Assembly: GCF_001653235.2 (NCBI RefSeq)
Contig: NC_035790.1
Coordinates: 1,116,001-1,180,000 of the forward strand
Origin: Pochonia chlamydosporia 170
Taxonomy: Eukaryota > Ascomycota > Sordariomycetes > Hypocreales > Clavicipitaceae
DNA length: 64,000 nucleotides
Direction of reading: 5' to 3'
Below, piece after piece: positions 10,173 to 19,746 of this stretch. Below the pieces are notes generated by a model, which was not told the DNA's origin, searched no databases, and worked only from the letters and a program-made list of their open reading frames with translations. A program made the translations under genes and the position numbers. Position 1 is the first letter of the stretch, and each line of letters starts with the position of its first letter.

Positions 10173-12817
10173 TCAACCCACATCTCTCACCTCCCTGGCA
10201 ATGGCATTACACAAAGCCACCGTGACACCGGCGCCAGTCAGGACATGGATCCAAAGCCGCTGCGTATCGCTCAACCGGTCGTTTGCGCTCTTGACCTCTG
10301 CAAACATGACTTCGCCTCTCGGTGCTCCCGGTGGTGCTCCCGGTGGTGCTCCCGGTGCGCCTGGGCCTCCCTCAACTGACTTGTCACACACCCGCCAGAG
10401 AATAAGATCCGGGACGCCACCTCCTCGGTGTTTGTATTCCTGTGCCATGACTTTGCATATCGCTGCTAGAGCACTGCCTTCGAAGCACCGTACTAGTTCT
10501 GCCATGTCTTCCACGTCAAAGTCCCAGTTTAGTCCGACCACGCTGGTCCTCCGCTCGTGTTCTCTCTGCCATACTTGGCGCAGGAGTCGTTCGCCATCAC
10601 CGTTGGCAATTTCAACCAGTCGGTGGTTAATTTCAGATGCCCTGGCCGGGAAGAATGCGTCTGTGTGTAGGTCCAGTGGACATGTTTGGTATTCCGTCTG
10701 AAAGACATTGGGTATGTAGAGAAATAGTATATCGTAAAAGAGATATGCAAAGATGGTCCGTATGGCGCCGCCTTCTGCATGATATCCTTTCCAGCCTTCA
10801 GAGCGGAAGTAGCTCAAGCACATCTCTTCGACGCTGCACTCGCCTCCAGTATCCAATTCGTCCAGCCAAATCGTCTTTGTTGAAACTTGTTGAGCGCCAG
10901 GTTTGGGTGTTACCTCTCTTTTCAGCTGTATTCCTTCAACGTTTATCTCGAGCGGTTCTGCCAGCCGCACATGCCCAAAGTCGTGTTGTAGTCGTCGTGG
11001 AATTCGTAACTTCTTTTCCAGCTTGATTAGACGCTTCTGGAGATCATAATGATGAATAAGGTGGCAATTTGGGTCCTGCAACCCTGATTCACAGGTTGTA
11101 GCAGCTATTCGCTTCCACTGCTTCTTCCGCTGTTCCAAATCCCCCGTCACTCGGCCATCATCCACGGTGGGCATGTAGTGCTCCTCTAGCAACGCCTTAC
11201 GCTGGTACCACGAGCCACGCCGGGCTAAATGGAATAGCTTCTGGTCCAGCAGTTCCTCAAGGAGTCCATGTTCACGAGCATACTCCTTCCGTCTCGCTAA
11301 TACCCACATTGCTTTGACCATTATCCTCGTGTACGAATGTGCAGGATTGAATCGCCTCAAGTATGCACCCTCGCCCATCTCATACACCATGCGTTCCTTT
11401 TCTCCTTCCTCGTTAACGTACTGCTTCCATCGAGGATAGACCATTTCAAAGGTATTCATGATACTTTGTAGTTCCTCTTCGCTTGGAACTCCACTGGACT
11501 CAAGAATATTGTCCACATCTGCCTCCAAGCGAATAGCTGCTTCAAACTCCAAGAGGTGTAAACGCGACGCAAATATTGTCGAAGTCCTGCAAACGATGTA
11601 CACGGGGAAATTTCGTCTCGCAATTTTAGCCAATATTATGGTTGTTAAGGATTTCTCCGTCCACTCTGTGGATCGGTAAAACACCAGATGTACCCGTTCG
11701 AAGAGTTTGAAGGTTAGTGGTGATAGGCGAACGCAAGGCCCCAAAATTGCCAATATCTTGTTCAAGAAATGCTCAGTCTGATTTGAACTTTGCCGTTTCA
11801 GGTGACTATCATCGTCTGGTCCAGCAGAATCTTTATCAGATGCTGAAACATCAGAATCACGGCTGTTCTGCCGGCTTAATCCAAGCGCCATCAGTCCAAC
11901 CTGCTGTTGGCTCATTCGGCATAGCCCCTTGATGAGTTCTGCTTTATTCTTTCCCTGTATCTTGGCATCTTTTGCCAATAACTTGAGTTCATCCAAAAAC
12001 AAGAGTGACGCAGCGTCTTCGACATTATCAATGTGGTCCTCTGAAGCATCTGCAAATGTAAAAGTCGCTCCAAGGCTATACTTTTCCAAGTCAAATCCTG
12101 GGACCATTTCTTCGTTGTCTTGGTTGTCTATTTTGGGCAGAATCCTTACTGACTGCAATTCCGCAATCGCTTCTTCTGGTTCTGAGATATCAGAATAGTA
12201 TCCTAAGCGGCTGGCACGATGCCATGCTGCAGTCTTCCTCAGAAACAGGCGAACATATCTCTTAAATGTCAGTCTCCCGAATACACTTTACCTAGCAGAA
12301 AAACTCACAGATACTGCGCTTCATACGTCAACTCTTTCCATTTTCTAAACACTTCCATCTCTTTCTCGTCAAACAATTGTGATTCTTCTTCTAGAACAGT
12401 ATCCAATGCCAGGTTAAACGCATCCACATATATTGAGCTTCGTCCCTTAATCCACAGCGGTTTCGTCTTTTCTGTGGTCCCACCATCTTCATCCTTCATT
12501 TGAGAGGACTTCATCTGTTCGTATTGTTCAATTGCATCATGATCAGTCTGTGTCGGGGGCAAGGCATTCTCGAACTCAGTTGCATGATTGGATTTTGAAG
12601 TGTCCACATCCTCGCTTTCGTTCGCCCTTTGTTCAGTCCTTGCCTGCGGATCATCGTCATATGTGGAATCTTCAGAGTCATCAGATTCTGAGTTCCTTAT
12701 TTCATGTCGCTTCACGCGCTTTGGTGCCCGTTCACCAGAGCTATCGTAATTAGACACAGACCTGCTGCTTTCATCATCAGTGTCAGTTCTGGATAATTTT
12801 GTGACAAACGCATCCAT
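10173..12817 (-). CDS. fan1: FAN1-type structure-specific nuclease with VRR-NUC domain (864 aa)
   Basis: This is the fungal homologue of Fanconi-associated nuclease 1, a 5' flap endonuclease and 5'-3' exonuclease that unhooks DNA interstrand cross-links in the nucleus. Exons (minus strand) are 12817-12309 and 12258-10173. The single 50-nt intron (GTGAGT..AG) restores the QYLYVRLFLRK reading typical of the family. The first 115 residues are acidic and disordered. A SAP-like segment (LLAKDAKIQGKNKAELIKGL) follows near residue 235, then a helical TPR-like middle. The C-terminal VRR-NUC core has PDLILW (Asp 787) and AEVK (Glu 824, Lys 826), the expected PD-(D/E)xK catalytic set, then Gln 836. No UBZ zinc finger is visible, as in other fungal members. 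A Gly-Ala-Pro repeat is inserted inside the nuclease core at 800-817. The start MDAFV was preferred over an in-frame ATG at 12868 because of family similarity. The gene shares a 292-bp divergent promoter with SDC1. Confidence 0.93.
10321..10356. repeat. 12-bp coding minisatellite in fan1, three perfect copies
   Basis: The unit ggtgctcccggt is repeated three times exactly, with a degenerate extension on the right. On the minus strand it encodes GAPP repeats between the catalytic Asp and the Glu-x-Lys motif of the VRR-NUC domain. Each unit is a multiple of three, so length change would keep the frame. Confidence 0.95.
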
Positions 12818-13109
12818 CGTTGCCAGCACGATGAGCGTCGTGGCAGTTTTTGCTGCGGCACTGTGCATGCCACTCACGACTCGAGGTCACGATATGTGAA
12901 GAAGGGAGACGCGACAAGTTGTGAGGTGCAAACACGAAGTCAGCTGACCGTGTTGGCCCATTCAGCAGCAGAATCATTCAGCAACCCATTGCCCTTGCAG
13001 CCACCACCGACGATCAACCGGCGCCGTTCGCGCTCAGTCATCCACCATTCGGCAGCCAAATTAAAAAGAATACCACTCTGAAATAGAAGCTAAGGCGAGC
13101 ATTGTCGAT
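12818..13109. promoter_or_regulatory. Divergent promoter between fan1 and sdc1
   Basis: Start codons of the two genes are separated by 292 bp and point away from each other, so both core promoters and both leaders must fit here. No clear TATA box is seen on either strand. This is inferred from gene layout, not from a motif. Confidence 0.6.
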
Positions 13110-13692
13110 ATGGCAGACGATTTACCGAAGTCAGAAGCAACACCAGAGGCTTCTCTCGCATCTCCTACTATGGACAAGGCTCCCAATAGCAACCCCTCCA
13201 CAGCCCAGCAACCTCCAGCGATTGACGCGCCTCAAAAAGATGTTGTCATGTCCGATGCGCCAGTTGAGCAAGCCGCAGTACGTTTCTTAGTTTTCTGTCC
13301 TTTTCGTTATAACTGATGCTCCGAATACAGCTAACAACCTTTCCTAATATACAGTCACCGGCCCCGGCCAACCTAGCTCCCAGTCCAGCTCCCGCACGAA
13401 CAGGTACACCAGCTCAAGGCTCTCGTGCTCCATCTGTACATCCAGACCCTGGTTTTACTATGCCTTCAGAGGCGCCGGCGCACGGTGACTCCACAAGAAG
13501 ATATTTAAACACCAAAGTCACTGGAGTATTGCTCGAGGGTATGAAACAATTAGCAAAAGACCAGTAAGTGATTCCCAATCATTGGCAATTTGAGCCGCCA
13601 ATTTTGACCATTGAAACAGACCAAATGACCCTTTACGATTTCTGGGCGAGTATCTTATTCAGAGGTCAAAGGAATTAGAAAGTACAAATTGA
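13110..13692 (+). CDS. sdc1: COMPASS subunit Sdc1, DPY-30 domain protein (149 aa)
   Basis: Homologue of yeast Sdc1 and animal DPY-30, the small dimeric subunit that docks on Ash2/Bre2 in the COMPASS histone H3 lysine 4 methyltransferase. Exons are 13110-13277, 13355-13563 and 13620-13692. Joining them in frame gives the DPY-30 motif at about residues 104-145: YLNTKVTGVLLEGMK, then KDQPNDPLRFLGEYLIQRSKEL. The preceding 100 residues are Pro/Ala/Ser-rich and disordered. Intron 1 has two in-frame acceptors, at 13330 and 13354; the second is preferred because a CTAAC branch point and a pyrimidine run sit just before it. The third exon is too short to notice alone. The gene converges on the S13 gene with 302 bp between stop codons. 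Methylation targets cannot be seen from sequence. Confidence 0.92.
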
Positions 13693-13994
13693 TTGGCATG
13701 GGTTGAAATCGAAACACAAATTTGGGCGGAGCATAAGCCGGCGTTAGGGAGCCGTCATTAGACTAGAATGGAATTGATACCAGGGCCGTAGCAAGTGGGT
13801 AACCAATATTTGGGCAGTCAAATTGCTTTCTCATTTTTAGCTTATTCGACTATTCGTCACGGTCATCCAGACCAAGGACCAAGCATCAGGGCTTCTAAAT
13901 GCAGGTTGTTCCATATATTTTCCTCCCCAACTCCGGCACCAAGGGAAATCCGCCATTCTTGAGTTGCAACTAAATCATCCTTCTTTTTCCCGCT

Positions 13995-14729
13995 TTATGC
14001 GACAATGGTGGAGGCAGTGGCAGACTCGTACTTCCAGGTAGGAGGCAGGACACCGACGGTCTTGTAGTAACGAGCCAGACGGTGAATTCGGGACTCGATG
14101 AGAATAAGGCGGAACTTGGAGTCCTTGTCCTTGCGGTTGCGCTCGAGGTGCTTGCGGACGGCGACGGCCTAGAAGTAATAATGTCAGCACATTTCCGCAC
14201 GACATGAAGGGGGTTCAACCAATAAAACGGGGTTCAATCCTTTCCATACCTTCTTGATCAACATGTACAGGTCCTCAGGAAGCTCGGGGGCAAGGCCTGT
14301 TAAAAATCACTCTGTCAGTCTTGACCGTACAGAGGCATAAAAGAGTTTTGTGCTCTTTGCAGATGTATATATTTCCTTCGCCACATCCGTGTATTCGTTC
14401 TTTCAGGGTTCCATACCGTTAGACTTCAGGATTCGCAGAATTCGGTTACCTGTCAATGACATGTTAGCAAAATCGAATTCTGCCCAATTCACTTCTCCCA
14501 TAGAGTCGTCTGTTCGCGGAGACGTACCGGTGACAATCTTGACCTGGGCAACGCCGTGGGAGTCACGCAGAATGACACCAATCTGCGAAGGGGTAGCACC
14601 CTTTCTGGCGAGCTTGCAGATCTGCTCAACGACCTGCTCGGGGGTGGTCTTCAACCACGCAGGTGCGGCGCGAGAGTATGGGAGCGCGGAGGCGGAAATG
14701 CCCTTTCCCTTGCTGTGAAGTCTACCCAT
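13995..14729 (-). CDS. rps13: 40S ribosomal protein S13 (uS15), 151 aa
   Basis: Cytosolic small-subunit protein uS15, which binds 18S rRNA in the central domain and contacts the large subunit in an intersubunit bridge. Exons (minus strand) are 14729-14528, 14449-14417, 14296-14250 and 14168-13995. The joined product is exactly 151 codons, the usual eukaryotic length. It reads [20 protein letters not shown] at the N terminus and [19 protein letters not shown] at the end, with [18 protein letters not shown] across exons 2-4. All four junctions keep frame with GTACGT, GTATGG and GTATGG donors. Exon 2 is only 33 nt. Introns are 78, 120 and 81 nt. High intron number in a short ribosomal protein gene is normal for filamentous fungi. 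No frameshift or missing residue was seen. Confidence 0.97.
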
Positions 14730-15571
14730 CTTGGCGGTGTTGTCGTGCTGGTTGAGGATGGAGGAGTTGTCCGAGTTCAGGTGGTGAAGTCGCAAGTCTC
14801 AAAGTATTGTGTGGAGCTGCAAATTTTCGCTTAGTTAGGGCAGAATGTGTGCGTGGTTGCAGTGACGGCCCACACCTTCCGACAGGGGTTTGCAAATCAC
14901 GTGGAATGGCACGCGACGCCAATTGTATGAATTTTTGTGGGGACGAGTTGTGCGCTAAGGTACCTCAACTTTCTTCGTGATGCTTTTTTTCTCTTTCTTT
15001 CCACCGCGTTGTCAAAGCAGTTTCTCCCTGCACTGGCAGAGCAATTGAGCTGCCAGCCACCGATTCAATCAATACCTTTCCGTAAGTTGCCATCTTTCCA
15101 GTCGTATCTATACCTGTTTCAAAGCCTACCTACATGATGATAAGAACACAATTGTTTACTTATTTCTGGTACCTCTTATGTTAGAGTCTTCGGACTCGAT
15201 GAATGAACTGGACTTCTGACCTCTCGCCTACATCGCGCTTCATGTTTACTGATCATTGCATTTATCACGTCCATTGGCTAATATTCATAAAGATCATGTA
15301 GAACCTTTCGACCGACTGGAGCCTAGAACTTCTGTGACCACCTTGTAGATACCCAGTCATGTTTTCCCAAGTTCACCTTCCGACGACTCCCCATGTGGTA
15401 CGGCACTGATTTTTTAAGTGAGATGTTCACCCACATCGCCATATTGTTTTCCTGTTTTACATTTAAATGAATACAAAGACTTGATTTGAAATCTGTTCCA
15501 TTTCCCATATCTAGAGCCAATTTCCCCGTGTCTCCGTGAGAGGTATTAACCTTGCTGCGCTGTTGCTACAT
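14730..15571. other. Intergenic region: S13 promoter and U2AF 3' flank
   Basis: About 840 bp separate the S13 start from the U2AF stop; both genes are on the minus strand. The part nearest S13 must hold its promoter and leader. A signal-peptide-like open frame begins on the plus strand at about 14980 and reaches a GTAAGT, but no convincing second exon follows. The rest is A/T-richer and shows no feature. Confidence 0.5.
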
Positions 15572-17564
15572 TTACCAGGCACCCACATCGAAGTTTTCCT
15601 ATAAAACACGTTAGACGGGAGAAAGCTATGCAGAGTGCAGAGCAGGCAGGGTAACTTACTTCGGGAAAATATGTAGTAACAACGGTTCGGTCCGCAAACT
15701 TTCTGCCCGCCAGTGCCGTCAATGCCTTGTGGCAAGAGTCTGGGGTATCGAATTTGACGAAAATCTTGCCGACTCCCGCAGACTGCCTACTACCGCCAAC
15801 CGGGCGGGGAATCTTGAGTTCCAGGATGTTGCCAAACTTGGAGCATTCTTCCCGAACATCTTCGCAGATTTCTGGTTATCCCATTAGTACGGTAAAGCAA
15901 TGCAGCAGGTGAGAGCAAATTACGTACCTTCGTATTCCTCAGTATCCATAAGCTCCTCGGGAGTAACCATGTTGAGGAGCTGCAGGACGCGTCCTTTCTC
16001 TGCATCGTTGGATGTCTGAGATGCGAGACCGCTAATGGCTGTGATGCCAACGTCGAAATTGGCCACTTGCGTAGGGCCAATGCTAGCTTTTGCGACCTTC
16101 AACTTTTTACCACCAACGTCCATGCCGTTTAAAGCACTCAGCGCAGGCTCATTAGCAGAAGCAGGGTCGATATACTCCGCGAAAGCAATTCCCTATTAAA
16201 AGTCAGTATAGCATTACAAGGCAGGCGTCACTACATTAATTACCCTTGATTCCTCAGTGCTTCGGTCTTTGACAAGAACAAACGCCTTGGGTTTTCCGAA
16301 TGCGGCAAGGAGCTCAATAATTTGTTCCTCGGTAAGGAAAGACGGTATGTTGGTGATAGATAACTTGTGCACCGTGTCGGGGACAACATTTGATACGACA
16401 CTGGGGTCGTATGCCATTTCCTCTGGAATAGCCGGCATAACATAGTCCTTGGGCCGTCGAATTGATAAACCCCGTTGCTCACCGCCAGCTCCATTCGGAG
16501 CATCATCCGGCTCCATAGATATGCCGTCCAAGGCAAGAGCTACTGTAGCATCACCTGCATTCCTGAATTCCAAAACGGCGAAAGATCGATCAGTGGAGAA
16601 CTGGCATAGACTACACGGGTCTGAGCTCTCAATGACATTTAGGCCATTGAGCTGGAGGTTGAAGAAGGATAGAATGCTCTCTTCATCGTTTCCTGCAGGA
16701 ATGTTGGAGAGAATGAGCCGCTTTGCTTGACGGGAATTGCTTGCTTTCAGGCCAGCGCTTGAGACACCTCCGTTTGGTTCTTTCATAAAGGCTTGCAGCT
16801 TGCTCGGGTCCATGGGCTGCTGTCGCGGGGCTCCAGGCAATGGGAACATGCCGGAAAGCTTTGCCTGCTCGGCAGTGACCACCTCGTAGCCAGGGGGCTT
16901 AATATCCCATTGAGTCATCCTTCTCTTGCGTTCCAGCACCGGTATAATATCTGTCAAATCTGGAGTTGGTTCTCGTGGCTTCGGGGGCGTCGCGCTTCTA
17001 CGGCTTTCTTGCCTGGCAAAGCCACCGTCGTCACGTCGGTCTGCACCACGGCCACCGCGGCGACGATCGTCAAAACCATCTCGGTCTCGTCTGTTGGGTC
17101 TCTCGTCGTCGTCGCGACGGGCATCTCTGCGTGAGGATCCTCGGTCACGATCCCATTCACGCTCTCCACGTCGGTCGCGTCCCGAGTATCTGTCCTCCCG
17201 CTCTCTATCGCGATGATTGCGGCTAGACGAATAAGCGTCTACATCACCTCCATCTCCACGACGATGGCCACCGCGGTGGTCTGGTGATCTTGATCTTCTG
17301 CGATCACGGTGACGGTCCCTGTCGCGGTCTCGCTCACGATCCCGGTCCCTATGGCGGTCGCGGCGGTCATCTCGTTCGCCCCTAGCAGACTGCATAATTG
17401 TTAGATGGATCAATGGATTGGATTGGGTGACATACAGTATAATCTCGACCGCTTCGGCCCTCTGCATTGTCATCACAAATCGTTAGCCAGGCTTTCATTA
17501 GAGTAGACTGCAAACGTGAGAAGGGAGACAAACCACCACGGGACGAATAACTGTCGCCGTTCAT
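15572..17564 (-). CDS. Splicing factor U2AF large subunit (U2AF65/Prp2), 568 aa
   Basis: Nuclear factor that binds the pyrimidine tract and helps recruit U2 snRNP to the branch site. Six exons (minus strand): 17564-17534, 17461-17436, 17389-16244, 16192-15928, 15871-15660, 15598-15572. All junctions keep frame. Residues 20-140 are an Arg/Asp/Ser-rich RS-like domain. ERKRRMTQWDIKPPGYE follows, with Trp 180 as the expected anchor for the small U2AF subunit. RRM1 begins near 233 (RLILSNIP) and RRM2 near 355 (KLSITNIPSFLTEEQI). A C-terminal U2AF-homology motif runs from about 470 to the end, closing in ENFDVGAW. The last exon codes for only eight residues. Intron 1 uses the less common donor GTTTGT. 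It is divergent to OGG1 across 406 bp. Identification is certain at family level. Confidence 0.96.
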
Positions 17565-17970
17565 GATATGCGACACTAAGGTCCCAGAGTTAGGCGATCA
17601 ACAGGTCCCTCGAATTTGATGATTTGGGTCTGCAGTCGAGGAGGACGAAGATCTAAGCTTGGCTTGGTATTCCGGTTCCAACAGTCGACTTGGGCGAGGC
17701 TGGAGCTTTTTCGTTGCAAGAGGCTAATCTATTTCGGGACTAGTTTCGTTGCGATTTTTAGTGTGGCTACAGCCAATGGAGCGGCAGATCCACGGGTTCA
17801 CGGCCAGGGGTCATCCGCGATGCTCCAGGGTAACCCGTTCTAGACGTGGTGAAACAAGGGAAGACATCGACGACGGGTGGCAAGATCCTATCGTTTGGGG
17901 TTTTCTATCTATTTGTCGAATACATACGTTCAGGTCACCGTCATTCTCTTGCTTTATTTCTTCGGCAGGG
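17565..17970. promoter_or_regulatory. Divergent promoter between U2AF65 and ogg1
   Basis: The two start codons are 406 bp apart and diverge. A pyrimidine-rich stretch lies just before the OGG1 start (tcattctcttgctttatttc). No TATA box is evident. It is inferred from layout. Confidence 0.55.
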
Positions 17971-19288
17971 ATGTCTGCTAAACGGGTGTCAGAATGGCGA
18001 AAGTTACCTGTGAGCCTTTCAGAGCTTTGCATTGATACGACCCTGAGGTGTGGTCAGTCATTTCGATGGCGCAAAGTGAGTGATGAGTGGTGAGTGCTAC
18101 CACGCATATCTCTGGACCGCAGGTTCTTATTCCCGATACAGGACATGCACTCTTCATGGTCGAATATTGTCCTTGAAACAAGACCCGGCCTATCTCCATT
18201 ACAAAGTCACCTGGCCTGATGTTCGTGAGGCTCTGCCAACGCCTCCGTCTTCTGGCGCCCTGGACCAACTCAAACAAGACGACACTGAAGAACTGCTTCG
18301 TCGCTATTTTAGTTTAACCCTAGATTTGGGCGCACTCTACGAACAATGGTCATCAGCAGACCCCAACTTCCAGAAGAAGGCCCCAGAATTCAAGGGCGTC
18401 CGGATCCTAAGTCAAGACGCATGGGAAGCTCTGATATGCTTCATATGCAGCAGCAATAACAACATAAGCCGGATTTCCCAAATGGTACTAAAACGTCAAA
18501 GTTATGCCATATATGATTGCAGCTTCTAACTTCACTAGGTTCACAAATTATGCAATCACTATGGACCACTCATTGGCGACATTGACGGAGAAGCAATGCA
18601 CGACTTCCCAACTCCCGAAGCCCTTACTGGCAAAAATGTCGAATCTCATCTACGAGAGCTGGGCTTCGGGTATCGCGCCAAATATATCGCCGATACCGCT
18701 CGCGTAGTTGCCCTGGAAAAGCCAACTTTCTGGCTAGAATCTCTACGAAACCCCCGACACCTGGGGCCCAAAGTGTCATCGACCGCAAGCGCTGGCAACT
18801 CAACATACAAAGAGGCACACGAAGAATTACTGGCATTGACCGGAGTCGGACCAAAAGTGGCAGACTGCGTGTGTCTCATGGGATTAGGCTGGGGTGAATC
18901 AGTTCCGGTCGATACACACGTGTGGCAAATTGCGCAAAGAGACTATAAATTTGGCAAATCAAAGTCAAAGACATTTAACAAGGCAATGTATGACGCGGTA
19001 GGCAACCACTTTCGGAGCATATGGGGCGATTATGCAGGGTGGGCACATTCGGTGTTGTTTACGGCTGATCTTAGAGAATTTTCGGATCGCAAAGTCCAAG
19101 TGGATGACCAAGTCAGAGTGAAAGCTGAGGTGGAGGAAGAAGACATCACACTAAGCAGATCCAGAAAGAGGAGACCGGTGGTCGAAGTAAAAGTAAAGAT
19201 AGAGGCAAAGAGTGAAGATGCGGGAGATTCCAGGACCGTGGCGACCACAACAACGTATAAGCGTAGAAGGACTAGGGGCAGTTCGTAG
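17971..19288 (+). CDS. ogg1: 8-oxoguanine DNA glycosylase/AP lyase OGG1 (403 aa)
   Basis: Base-excision repair enzyme that removes 8-oxoguanine opposite cytosine and cleaves the strand by beta-elimination. Exons are 17971-18089, 18142-18484 and 18539-19288. The joins restore SFRWRKVSDEWTCTLHGRILSLKQD and ISRISQMVHKLCNHYG, both family landmarks. The helix-hairpin-helix-GPD motif reads LTGVGPKVADCVCLMGLGWGESVPVDTH, with Lys 260 as the nucleophile and Asp 279 as the catalytic acid. NNNISRI is the conserved loop that contacts the base opposite the lesion. The last 80 residues are a Lys/Arg/Glu-rich tail with SRKRRPV and KRRRTRG, good candidates for nuclear import signals; human OGG1 has a shorter tail. 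It lies between two interacting splicing factors but has no functional link to them that I can see. Confidence 0.96.
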
Positions 19289-19746
19289 ATTATTGAAAAT
19301 ATAACAAATCCAAGAATCGGTTGGCAGGTATTGTGTCATAAGTGGCGATTGTAATGTAGCATACGCCTCCATAATACTGATATTCTATAAATGAAAGGAC
19401 GAGGGAGCCTACCATTCTCACATGTAGTCGCAACTCGTGAGCAATGTCAAAAAAGAGTCTCCTGGCTGACCAAGCTGACTAAATAAATGAGTGGCTACCT
19501 GCACCCTGGACAGAGCCGTTTGTGCATGTGCGAAAGTTCCCAAAGGGGTGTCGGCTATACTTCGGGTGGCAGCTGCCGCAAACCTCTGAGACTTTTCGTC
19601 GCCTCAGCTTGGACTAGCTGGAAAGTCTCGTTCAAGTCAACACCCAACCCCCATCGAGGCTGCCTATCCATGTGCAACGAGAACTCTGGAATTTCATCTT
19701 GCGATCTGGAACCGGGATGAGGTGAAAGAATTATCGTTGAGCCAAG
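19289..19746 (+). promoter_or_regulatory. ogg1-hsh155 intergenic region with hsh155 promoter
   Basis: The 458 bp between the OGG1 stop and the HSH155 start hold the 3' end of one gene and the promoter of the other, both on the plus strand. No distinct core element was recognised. Confidence 0.45.

Noticed and set aside
9717..10379. 220-codon plus-strand frame
   Set aside because: Its right part is antisense to the FAN1 C terminus and the rest has no domain; a shadow.
14297..14416. Possible C/D snoRNA (U14-like) in S13 intron 2, by analogy with animal RPS13 introns
   Set aside because: CTGA words occur, but no RTGATGA C box in the right place and no terminal stem.
14835..14840. TTAGGG telomere-like hexamer
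   Set aside because: A single copy only, between housekeeping genes; no telomere repeat array.
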